Positions 26,935 through 35,714 of a DNA stretch of 64,000 nt are shown here, piece by piece. Both the position numbers and the translations under genes were made by a program. Under the pieces are notes generated by a model. That model had not been told where the DNA came from. It saw only the letters and a list, made by a program, of their open reading frames with translations, and ran no database searches. Numbering within the stretch: position 1 is the stretch's first letter; every line of letters begins with the position of its first letter. This stretch comes from Strigamia acuminata (lineage: Eukaryota; Arthropoda; Chilopoda; Geophilomorpha; Linotaeniidae): positions 54,135,369 through 54,199,368 of the forward strand of contig OX442314.1 in the NCBI GenBank assembly GCA_949358305.1, read 5' to 3'.

Positions 26935-29700
26935 ATGGCATTACGTAAAACATGGGGACCACTAGACCCCGCTTGCATCACTCGTGGCGGGATATTTCGA
27001 GGCGCGCTGCCCGAATTTTACCGACGATGTTTCGGCGAGGACGCCGACCCTTGGCGCCTGCGAATACTACATTCCCGATGCATCGCCCGACGTTGGGTAC
27101 GAGATTGCACGCTCCTGGACACGTTCCCGGAGGGGATGCGCGAAGGCATCGCCACAGAGTTAGCTCGTGACGATGACCCGAAATCGCCAATTTTCCACCC
27201 CGGATTGTCAAGTCAGTACACTGGCAACCCGGCGGAGGAACACGTGCTGCACGCGTGGCGAGCAGCCGAGACAGAAGAGGCCCGTGAGGCCATCTATCAG
27301 CATTATAGACAACAGCTGGTGGATACGGCTGCGGCAGTGGCCGAGCGCATCCTCCAAAACGAGGGGATGACCGCGGATGATATTCATCTGTGGTTTGAGA
27401 GGCTGCGATTGGGGGAGAGTACGCCCCAGTGGAGACCTCGGATGGGAATTTTAACGTCCCAAGCCGAGATGTGGCAGCTCCACCACCTGGGGATTTTGGG
27501 GCCCAAGAGCAGCTACCCGCGGAAGAGCAAGCGCTCCAAAGGCGCCGGGGACAGCCAGTCGCGTTCCCCGGCGACAACCAAGAAGCAGCGTGTCGCTCAA
27601 AACACGACTGAAAGCAACGAAGCTGGGCCATCCACTAGTACAGTGCGTGACCCTTCGCAGTATTCCCGACCGCGAATTTTCGTAAACCGTCAGATTAAAG
27701 ACGGTAAGGAGTGCAAGGAGGTTTGGATGTCTGGTGACGAAGAGCGAGTCTCTCGTCCCAGCACTTCTAGACGTCCGCTGACTCATCGCGAGCAGCGGAA
27801 AAAAGATCGCAAGGAGCGATACTTCGCGAGGTGCGAAGCTCGGGGCCGTCCCATCCCCGAACCCGCCTACATCTCCAAGAGAGCGGGTCGACGAAGTGGT
27901 AGCCAGTCAGGTGAGCGAAACGTCCCAGCGGCAGATACGCGGGACCTTCGCGAGATTCTGACTCAGATGAAGCGGACGAAACTGACACGTTTCGATCCCG
28001 CAATGAAACACGCCAGGAAGATGGGTGTTGTCACCGACGGAATGGTGACCCCACACGAGGTGGCAAGGTGGCTCGCAGACTATATAAATTCGCGACCGCG
28101 ACCCGATGGCATGCCAACCGCCATCGTGCAGCCCTCGAGCTCCGGACAACATCTCCCGGCGCCCCAAGTCGCAATGACTGGAGTGCAGACGACGGAGACG
28201 CCACCACCGCCGACGCAGCCACCACCACCGCTGCCGACGCCACCGCTGCCGACCAAGACGCAGCCGCCTCCGAACCTGCCGCCGCCGTCGTTGCTGAATT
28301 CGAGCGATCCGCCGGATTTACCCACCGACCGCTCAGTCCTTCTCCCCGTTGGACAGAGCATTATGCAGGAATGTCGAGCCAATTTGACCGGCATTTACAG
28401 GCCGAGCCGACCCCGTCCCGGTTCCTCGGCCCTGTTCTTCGAGAGGCGAGACGAAGAAGCGCGACTCGCGAGAGAAGCCGCCAACCCGACTATCTCCGAG
28501 CTCTCAGCGTTTCGCTTCGTGATGGAAGACCCAAGAGTCTCCGCACCCGCCTTGCGAGGTGTGGATCAAGCCCAGCGATATTTCATCGAATGGGCAACGG
28601 CGATGATGAGTAAGCTCTCGTGTGCCTTCACTGCGGATTCGGAGCGATCGAATCCAGTGAATCGTCGCAGCCTACAGCTATCATTGACCAAGGTCATGAT
28701 GCAGCTGCTAACCCCAGCACTCTTCGGAGAAGGGCGTCAGGCGATGGCCGCATGGTCTGTCGTGGACAGAGAGGGTGTACAGGTTCCCCGTGCACTCCTC
28801 GCAGAGTGGAGCTCCATTCTGCCCGACCCTGTGTTGACTCGCTACGAGCTAACCAGGGATGTGGTAAACCCAGAATTTGAAGGGTACAAGTTGCGAAGCA
28901 CGGCGTTTCGTTACACCTCCGCCACCTGGACAGCGGCGCCTACCCAACAACTGCGCGCCTTGACCATCCAGACGGAAGAATCGGCAGAGGATGTAGACAT
29001 GGTGATCTCGCCGACGAGCGGAGTTCCGATTCCGCCAACGATGCCTGCGGAGATATCCCCGCAAGGACCCGCCCTGTTTGAAGTGGCGGGTAAACCCAAG
29101 CGCTTGCTGTGCCGAACGCCACCCGTCAGGTCCGTCGAGCAAACGAAGCCGACACCGCCCGAGGCCCCACCGGCTCGAGCGGCGACAACGACGCAAGCCG
29201 TGATTCCCGCGGCCACCCAGAAGCCGAAGCCGGCACCGCCTCCACCAGACTATTACGGGCGAATCATCGAAGAGTTTCCCCATCTTTCGATGACAACGGC
29301 GACCAGGAGGTTTATCCTCGCACAACGGGATAAAGGCAAATCGGTCTTCATCTGGCTTCACAACCAGATACGGAAGACTAAGGACCTCATCTTCCACCAG
29401 AGGTTGCTGAGAGCCCACCGTGCACCAGTGACGCCAGCGGAAGCCAATGCCATCCGGCATACGAACACCGGCTTCTCCGCCTACATCCCGAGCGTTTGGT
29501 TACACGAGAGGACGCGTGCCCCGCATGAGCCAGTTGACGGCCATGCATTATGCTTCATTACGGAGCATGAGGACCCCCGAGATCGGTCCTCGGCGCTAGT
29601 AGGCGATCTACCCGCGCCACCCGGCACTCAACCGCCTGTCCCTGGAGTGAGTTACGCCCAGGTGACGGACTCAGTGTCGGGTCCCCCAGAAAAGAAGTGA
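26935..29700 (+). CDS. ORF3 of the 13.5-kb element, unknown function
   Basis: A 921-codon frame from ATG 26935, which directly follows a splice acceptor. It sits where env lies in errantivirus-type gypsy elements, but I see no signal peptide, transmembrane segment, cysteine pattern or fusion motif. Visible features: an N-terminal helical region (about 1-170); basic clusters resembling nuclear localisation signals (RKSKRSK near 198; REQRKKDRKER near 290); a proline-rich block near 423-460 (PPPPTQPPPPLPTPP); a folded-looking central region (about 520-700); a second Pro/Ala-rich linker near 735-775; and a C-terminal domain starting DYYGRIIEEFP. The composition suggests an intracellular, probably nuclear or nucleic-acid-associated protein. 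The stop is about 25 bp before the polypurine tract. No family is recognised. Confidence 0.85.
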   Translation: MALRKTWGPLDPACITRGGIFRGALPEFYRRCFGEDADPWRLRILHSRCIARRWVRDCTLLDTFPEGMREGIATELARDDDPKSPIFHPGLSSQYTGNPAEEHVLHAWRAAETEEAREAIYQHYRQQLVDTAAAVAERILQNEGMTADDIHLWFERLRLGESTPQWRPRMGILTSQAEMWQLHHLGILGPKSSYPRKSKRSKGAGDSQSRSPATTKKQRVAQNTTESNEAGPSTSTVRDPSQYSRPRIFVNRQIKDGKECKEVWMSGDEERVSRPSTSRRPLTHREQRKKDRKERYFARCEARGRPIPEPAYISKRAGRRSGSQSGERNVPAADTRDLREILTQMKRTKLTRFDPAMKHARKMGVVTDGMVTPHEVARWLADYINSRPRPDGMPTAIVQPSSSGQHLPAPQVAMTGVQTTETPPPPTQPPPPLPTPPLPTKTQPPPNLPPPSLLNSSDPPDLPTDRSVLLPVGQSIMQECRANLTGIYRPSRPRPGSSALFFERRDEEARLAREAANPTISELSAFRFVMEDPRVSAPALRGVDQAQRYFIEWATAMMSKLSCAFTADSERSNPVNRRSLQLSLTKVMMQLLTPALFGEGRQAMAAWSVVDREGVQVPRALLAEWSSILPDPVLTRYELTRDVVNPEFEGYKLRSTAFRYTSATWTAAPTQQLRALTIQTEESAEDVDMVISPTSGVPIPPTMPAEISPQGPALFEVAGKPKRLLCRTPPVRSVEQTKPTPPEAPPARAATTTQAVIPAATQKPKPAPPPPDYYGRIIEEFPHLSMTTATRRFILAQRDKGKSVFIWLHNQIRKTKDLIFHQRLLRAHRAPVTPAEANAIRHTNTGFSAYIPSVWLHERTRAPHEPVDGHALCFITEHEDPRDRSSALVGDLPAPPGTQPPVPGVSYAQVTDSVSGPPEKK

Positions 29701-29725
29701 TCGCTCAGCCCCACGGTCTGAGCTC

Positions 29726-29736
29726 GGAGGGGGAAG
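29726..29736 (+). promoter_or_regulatory. Polypurine tract
   Basis: GGAGGGGGAAG lies immediately 5' of the 3' LTR, the standard position for plus-strand DNA priming. Confidence 0.85.
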
Positions 29737-30752
29737 TGTGGTGACCCGACTGGACCGGGGTCAACGAAGAGTTTCTCTCGTGACCTCGTTTCGGGTGTAA
29801 GGGGAGCCGCAAGCGCGTCTCCCTTCCCTCAGTGCATTGACATCTAGTCAATGGACAGGCGTCTGCCCTGAGGGAGTGGGGATGGCTCGTCCACCCCACC
29901 ATTGGGTGATTCCGGTCACCTGTCAACCCCGCTTTGTGCAAAGGAATGTGCCTTGCACTGAGCGGGCAGAACCAACACAACCATCAAACGAGAAACACAC
30001 GTAAACCCGTCGTCCTACAAGATCAGGCCCAAGTAAATATACTGGGATTGACCAAGGACAAAGGACAATTTACCGTGAGTACGTTTGGTCAGTGTCAAAC
30101 TCCGCAGAGTAACCTGCGAGATAAGATTACCACACTATTTTAGCACACCAGCTAGAAATAGTAAAAACCACTCCAGTTTAGCGAGTTGTGCAGACAAACG
30201 GTCGCACAAGCCTAAACTGCAGTAAAACCACGACGAGCGTTCCCGCCGCTGTGTGACCGCCGGGAGCCAGAAGAGTCCGCCGCTGTGTGATCGCCGGACA
30301 CCACACAAAAACCTAGACAACAGACCGAAGTAAGCCTTTTAACTAAGCATTCACTCGCGCCTGACCAGCGTGAGCCCGAAGGACCAGCCAGAGACGAGCC
30401 GAGTACGCCATATTGCCACGCCGGCCCAAGACGACATCACGTTGCCACAACGAGGACGCCATCTTGGACACAACCGAGACAACAGACGACCTCGCCGATT
30501 CCAGCCAGCTTTCATCTTACCTTTACCTTTCCATTTCCCATCACCCATTCCGATTTACCTTTTACTTACCTCTCATATATATATATAAGATATATCTGTA
30601 CATTGTCCCACAGAATAAATCTATATTATATTTTACCTTTTATATCTGTGTAATCATTTCTTTGGGTAAACCGCTTGAGACAAAGCGGTAGTGAGTTAGT
30701 CGAATTAAGTAATCAACCCACGAGTTAGCGACGGTTAGAGTTGAGCGCGACA
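29737..30752 (+). repeat. 3' LTR of the 13.5-kb element
   Basis: The copy of 17253-18268 at an offset of 12484. Every reading frame inside has an identical translation and I found no difference, so the insertion is very recent. It is followed by the AGCT duplication at 30753-30756. Confidence 0.95.
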
Positions 30753-30756
30753 AGCT

Positions 30757-31170
30757 GTAGTATTGGGTATACAGGGTGTATCAGAATTCATGTTACACAG
30801 AAATAGGGGGTATAGAGGGGGACCAGGAGATCACATTTCCACTAATCAGAAATTCCAAAAAAAATTTCCCACTTAGTCACAGCCCCTAAAACAATGGAAG
30901 ATTTCAAATATCGCACCATGCATATCGTCCACGTTTGCCAGGTCCAACATAAGCTTATTTTAGTATCAATATACATGTATGATGAGATAGGCAAAATTAT
31001 CTTTATAATTTTTGCAACAAAAAAACAACACTTACATTCAGATGAAAACAACGAATAGGAAATTTTAGTTTGATGACCATCTTGTAATTAACATTTCCAA
31101 ATTGAAATTGCAAGGCTAGACAAAAAAGAACTTTAAAGTAATAAACGTGCCTGTATTTCTTTTTAAGTTT
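30757..31170. other. Transposon-end-like sequence, no gene
   Basis: TACAGGGTGTATCAGAATTC at 30771 resembles the terminal motif of many arthropod transposons. A matching inverted end was not found. The remainder is AT-rich intron of the channel gene. Confidence 0.35.
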
Positions 31171-31179
31171 GTAACTTAC

Positions 31180-31252
31180 GGCTTGAAACTTGAGCAACTG
31201 GCCGTTCAAGGGTAAGTAAGTTTTGAATTGTAAGATTGCTGAGAGATTTTCC
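31180..31252 (-). CDS. DEG/ENaC channel exon 2
   Basis: 73-bp minus-strand exon between acceptor TGTTTTTGCAG (31253-31263) and donor GTAAGTTAC (from 31179). It follows exon 1 in phase 0 and adds 24 codons (GKSLSNLTIQNLLTLERP...) plus one base, so the next exon must begin in phase 1. It lies in the extracellular part just after TM1. There is no independent domain; support comes from two consensus splice sites and the open phase. Confidence 0.6.
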
Positions 31253-31311
31253 CTGCAAAAACATTTGCTTATTTACATATATGTAAAAAGAATGGAGCAA
31301 TGGAGATTTAC

Positions 31312-31836
31312 CATTGAAAAATATGCATCAGTTATGTAATTAGTTACACGCAGATATTTTAGAATCGTTTCTATTGTAGTAAATATCTTATTTCTTAAAT
31401 TATCCTTCTCTCCATACATATCATACACTCCCCAACATTGAGTTTTATAATAGTTTTTGCTTGTGTTTTCAGATTTGAAATTTTGATATTCTTGCGTTGT
31501 TTGTGGAAAAATGTAAACTTTTGGAAAATCGCCGTGTTTGGTTTCAATTAAATGCGCATCAACTGTTGTTGGTTCGGTCATGTAATACAAAATTCTTTCT
31601 CCAGTTTGGTAAACACACACTGCCAAATTCACAATGAGCAATGTGAAAAATAGAATAGACATTTTTTTTTTCTTTTTTGAAATGTTCTTCATAGATTTGA
31701 TGAATGCTGGTATCTCTGACTGCTCTGCCATCACATTGCCAACGAGGTGTCTTATTTTTCTTTGTCGACGTTGTTGGATTCGTTCAAATGGTCGATTCAG
31801 TGTGTGTTCACCCACTCTATGTATTTTTATCGCCAT
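31312..31836 (-). CDS. DEG/ENaC channel exon 1 with TM1
   Basis: The minus-strand exon starts at ATG 31836 (MAIKIHRVGE) and ends at donor ATG|GTAAAT (31312/31311). It encodes a basic cytoplasmic N-terminus, a hydrophobic TM1 (MSILFFTLLIVNLAVCVYQT) and the post-TM1 signature YYMTEPTTVDAHLIE...FPKVYIFP typical of DEG/ENaC subunits. The HG gating motif usually just before TM1 is not evident. An acceptor-like TTTCAATTTGCAG lies just upstream of the ATG, so an upstream 5' UTR exon is likely. The product is a subunit of a plasma-membrane sodium channel; the specific ligand cannot be inferred. A 13.5-kb retrotransposon interrupts the intron downstream. Confidence 0.8.
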
Positions 31837-31859
31837 ATTTGCTTAAAAATAGAGCTGCA

Positions 31860-33270
31860 AATTGAAATTCACAATAGATTATTTTTTGTTGCACAGTACA
31901 GTCGTGGACAAAAGAAACTTCCCTTCAGTTTATCTGTTTAAAGTTTATCTATCCTTATTTGCCCGGTCTATATTTTAATACTGTTGTTAGGACAAGACGA
32001 GAGACCGGGTCAAGATTGATGTCATTGAATCTCAATGGATTTTTATGCCACCACCTCCATCCTCACACCAAAAGGGTAGTTTTAGGTGCTCAGCGCTGTC
32101 AGGGCTTAAAAAATTTGAGTTTTGGTGCCTTAAAGTAACCAATTAGGCGCTACATTTAAGAAAAATCAAATTTAATTTATTTTTAAAATTTAAAATCCGA
32201 TTTTTTCACTTCTCCAATTTTGTAGAATTTTAGCGACTAATTGATCGTTTTATAGGCACCCAGTACGGAAAAGGAGGGAGCTGAGTGGTGCAGGAAGAGA
32301 AAAGAGCGCTGGGTCTCAACTGAGACAGACATGTGAAGTGAAGTCCTGAAGCCAACAAGAGCAGTCGTGCTCTGTGCTGACTCTGCTCTCCCCCTTATTC
32401 ACCACAGCAACGCTTAGTGGTGAGATGTCGAATCCACTACAGCCTCCATAAGCGGTTGCATGGGCTGTACAGGTGAGTACAGCAGAATAGTTATGTCCAA
32501 CCGGCCACATCATTCATGGGGATCACTCCCTGTGTGTGACAGGTCAGTTGCTGGTGTGGCGTGCCTTCGCCAACACGTGGGTAGACTGGAGACTTCAATC
32601 CCTAGACAACGATTAAAGGTCACTAACCCAACAATCTGGAGTCCTTATCTTATTTTACTTGAGAATGCGTCCAAACCCAGGTTACCATGGGTAAGACCAT
32701 ACCGTCACAATATTTTATTTTTGGAATTAGGGGCCCATGAAATTCAGAGTCCTAAGGGGCACCTCTTATGCCAAGGTGGAAGAAAATACTACCTGGGTAG
32801 GGAAGCACAATACCAGTTTTTTTCTGCTTGCTGGCAACCCAGCCATGCTACACCACTGGTTCTGATGGGTTTATTCTGGAACCTTTCAAAACACGTTCCT
32901 GTGCATTCGGGCAAATGTCGTAACTACGGTTGTCACAACAATCCGAAAATAATACAACTAAGTCTTTCATTACGAAAAAAAAACAGAATTTAAAACCATG
33001 TGATAATTACATTCTTTGTTGAAATACTGACTATTTTGATAGTATACTCTGTAGAGAGTGGCATTCACATAAGTTTGAATGTTATTTTGCAAATCCACTG
33101 CCTTTTTACTGTGACTTGATCCAGATTTGCAAAACTCAGATATTATTGAATATCTCCCCCATAATAACACAATGAACTGAATATAGACATGGAAAAATAC
33201 ATACGGTTTTAAAGTCCACTCAGGTGAAAACGTGGCACTCTATCCACTCAAAAACACCGCATTGCAGCTG
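31860..33270. other. No gene recognised
   Basis: Mixed-composition sequence with short open frames but no convincing protein. It contains several CACAGCAACGC-like and GTGAGTACAG motifs but no identifiable repeat family. Confidence 0.4.
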
Positions 33271-33282
33271 TATTGATGTTTT

Positions 33283-33493
33283 GTGAAAGCTGACAAGTAA
33301 TTACCATTTTAAAAAATTCACGAGATTTCTGAGAATGGTAATGAGTGGTTCGTGAAAGTTGACAAGTAATTACCATTTTAAAAAATTCACGAGATTTCTG
33401 AGAATGGTAATGAGTGGTTCGTGAAAGTTGACAAGTAATTACCATTTTAAAAAATTCACGAGATTTCTGAGAATGGTAATGATATGGTTCGTG
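33283..33493. repeat. 69-bp tandem repeat, three copies
   Basis: Each unit reads GTGAAAGTTGACAAGTAATT, then a CCATTTTAAAAAATTCACGA segment, GATTTCTGAGAATGG and TAATGAGTGGTTC. Copies are almost identical. Confidence 0.9.
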
Positions 33494-33658
33494 ACTTACC
33501 GTAGGTATCACAAATGTGAAATTTCATTTTGTGAAGTAGCAAAATACTCAATTCCCCATCACATTCGATTGTACAATTCAGGGCCGGCGCGAGAGGTGGC
33601 ATATTTCTAGGGGCGGCGTCTTTGGCGGCACAATCCGATTTTTTTCCAACATTAAAAA

Positions 33659-33830
33659 TGGAGTGTCTTACTCCATAGGTCAATCTTGACCAATCGTTAT
33701 GTTTCGGCGCTTTTAAGAGCAGCGCCACCTATATTGTAATTCTTGAATAAATCAGTCACTTTAGTTTAACTCAGCTGACATGTTGCTTTCTTGACCACTA
33801 CCTACATCAACGATAAATAAATACACAACA
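33659..33830 (+). repeat. 5' LTR of gypsy element B
   Basis: 172 bp ending ACACAACA, matching 38276-38446. The start reads TGGAGTG against TGTTGGAGTG in the 3' LTR, a 3-bp difference. Confidence 0.9.
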
Positions 33831-33848
33831 ATTGGCGACGAGGGGGAT
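33831..33848 (+). promoter_or_regulatory. Primer binding site of element B
   Basis: ATTGGCGACGAGGGGGAT directly follows the LTR. TGGCGACGAG-type primer sites are common in Mag/K02A2.6-type gypsy elements and are usually assigned to tRNA-Ser; the assignment is by recall. Confidence 0.55.
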
Positions 33849-34034
33849 CGCAATCGACGACCCACGACCAGATGCAGTATCGTATCTACTTTTTTGTGAG
33901 TTTTTTGATCGTTTGATGAACTTTTTGGCCATTTTTGACCGTTGCTGACCACGCCGTCCCCGAAGTAGGCCTAGTCGTTTTGTGCTTCGAATTTTCCCGT
34001 TTTTTGTGCCATATTCCGTCTCCTTGCCATCAAG

Positions 34035-35714
34035 ATGTCGACGTTGAAAGGCACACCTCGCGAATACGATCCCAACGACGACTGGGAACTATATTGCTTG
34101 CAAATGGCGAGTATTTTCGCCTGCAACAAAATAGTTGATGATACGGAGCAGGTTCATACGCTGATTTCGTACGTGGGAATGCCGACGTTTAAGCTTTTGG
34201 TGTCGCTTGCAGCACCCAAAAAGCCGGCTGAACTGAAGTACGCCGAATTAGTAGCGCTCGTGCAGAAGAACGCCCGCCCGAAGCCGCTTACTTTGGCCGA
34301 AATTCGACGATTCCACCGGCGCGATCGCCTGCCAGGTGAATCGGTTACCGACTATGCCGTGGTTCTGCAGGAACTCACCATGAATTGCGACTTCAAAGAA
34401 AATAAAGCAGACGAGCTGCGGAATCGATTTTTGTGTGGCCTGCAAAACGAGCAGGTCCAACAAGCGTTAACCCTGAAAACTGATTTGACTTTCGACGACG
34501 CTGTTTCTTTTGCGGCTTCCGCTGAGGTGTCATCGAAGGAGTTTTCAACTATTGCTGCCCAAAATACCACCGCCACTTCTGTGCATAAACTCCACGAGTC
34601 AAAGCCGCGTTACGAGCCGAACAAGCGAGGCGGGAAGCGTTTCGTGAAGAAAAATGCTGCTTTTCCTGTTCCACACCAACCATCTAGTAAAGGAAATGCG
34701 TCGGGGTGCTCAGCCTGTGGAAAATCGAACCACTCGCGCGATTCGTGTCGTTTTCGAGACGCCAAGTGCCACGGCTGTGGTAAAACTGGACATATTCGTC
34801 CGGTGTGTCGCTCTCGTGTTCCAGCATCGGATTCCACTCACGTTGTTCGTTTTAACGAGGACATGGACTTCTATCGAGTTCACACTGGTCCCGCAACTGC
34901 AGTTAATTCCGTGCATTTGCCACGTGTGAAGCCAGTTATGATCACCATTTGTATCGATGGTGTCAATCTCGATATGGAGATGGACACGGGGGCAGGTGCT
35001 TCAATTATTGCTCTTGATTTATATCTAAAACATTTCTCTCATTTTCCATTGCAGACCATCTCGTGCAACATGTACACGTACACAGGCGACCAAATACAGA
35101 TGGAGGGAGTTATCGAGGTTCCTGTCAGGTTCAAAAATCGAAATTTCTTATTGCCACTCTGTGTCGCACGGGATGGTCCAGTTCCGTTGTTGGGCAGAGG
35201 TTGGTTATGCATGTTCGGGCTCCTTTCAAAAACTGCTGAAGCGGTCGGCGCGAAAATCTACAAGGTCGATTCCGTTGCAACTCAGCCCGAGGTTCTTGAT
35301 TCCACTTCAGCCAAAGCTTTGGAAACGTTGTTGCTGAAGCACGAGCACACTTTCCGAAATGAAATTGGTTGCTTTAACAAGTCCACAGTTCACATTGACG
35401 TTGATCCAACGGTGCAGCCGATTTTTCTAAAAGCTTATCCAGTCCCCATAGCAGTTAAGCCATTGGTCGAGACTGAATTGGCGCGTTTGCAAGCGCTCGG
35501 TATTATAACTCCTGTCGCATCATCACGTTGGGCAACGCCCGTGATGCATGTTAAAAAGTTTGATGGCACCATCAAATTGGCTGGTTGCTACAATCGGACA
35601 ATTAACAAAGCTATTTTTCCCAACTCATATCCTTTGCCTTTATTTGCAGATGTGACCGCCAAATTATCGGGGGGGGAAAACTTATTCAGTATTGGATATG
35701 AATTCAGCTTTTAA
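34035..35714 (+). CDS. Gypsy element B Gag-protease and N-terminal RT
   Basis: From ATG 34035 (AAGATGTCG). Residues 1-200 form a compact retrotransposon Gag (FHRRDRLPGESVTDYAVVLQEL). Two zinc knuckles, CSACGKSNHSRDSC and CHGCGKTGHIRPVC, lie near 224-260. The aspartic protease MEMDTGAGASII is near 315. The RT N-terminus begins about residue 470 (LGIITPVASSRWATPVMHVKK). Gag and protease are in one frame, without a frameshift signal between them. The frame leaves RT after an 8-G run at 35669-35676 and ends a few codons later. Confidence 0.85.
   Translation: MSTLKGTPREYDPNDDWELYCLQMASIFACNKIVDDTEQVHTLISYVGMPTFKLLVSLAAPKKPAELKYAELVALVQKNARPKPLTLAEIRRFHRRDRLPGESVTDYAVVLQELTMNCDFKENKADELRNRFLCGLQNEQVQQALTLKTDLTFDDAVSFAASAEVSSKEFSTIAAQNTTATSVHKLHESKPRYEPNKRGGKRFVKKNAAFPVPHQPSSKGNASGCSACGKSNHSRDSCRFRDAKCHGCGKTGHIRPVCRSRVPASDSTHVVRFNEDMDFYRVHTGPATAVNSVHLPRVKPVMITICIDGVNLDMEMDTGAGASIIALDLYLKHFSHFPLQTISCNMYTYTGDQIQMEGVIEVPVRFKNRNFLLPLCVARDGPVPLLGRGWLCMFGLLSKTAEAVGAKIYKVDSVATQPEVLDSTSAKALETLLLKHEHTFRNEIGCFNKSTVHIDVDPTVQPIFLKAYPVPIAVKPLVETELARLQALGIITPVASSRWATPVMHVKKFDGTIKLAGCYNRTINKAIFPNSYPLPLFADVTAKLSGGENLFSIGYEFSF

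Larger units (their letters stand above)
17253..30752 (+). mobile_element. Complete 13.5-kb Ty3/gypsy retrotransposon with a third ORF
   Basis: The order is 5' LTR, tRNA-Pro-like primer site, gag, pol (protease, RT, RNase H, integrase), a spliced third gene, polypurine tract, 3' LTR, with 4-bp AGCT duplications outside. The two 1016-bp LTRs look identical and all three major frames are open, so the insertion is young and may be competent. At 13.5 kb it is far larger than a typical 5-8 kb gypsy element; the excess is the long gag, the third gene with its intron, and the LTRs. Confidence 0.95.

Noticed and set aside
28068-28613. Plus-strand 181-codon alternative frame within ORF3
   Set aside because: Low-complexity Ala/Thr/Arg composition caused by the proline-rich codons in the main frame; a shadow frame.
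26935-29700. ORF3 as an envelope gene
   Set aside because: Position fits, but no signal peptide, transmembrane anchor, cleavage site or cysteine framework is visible.
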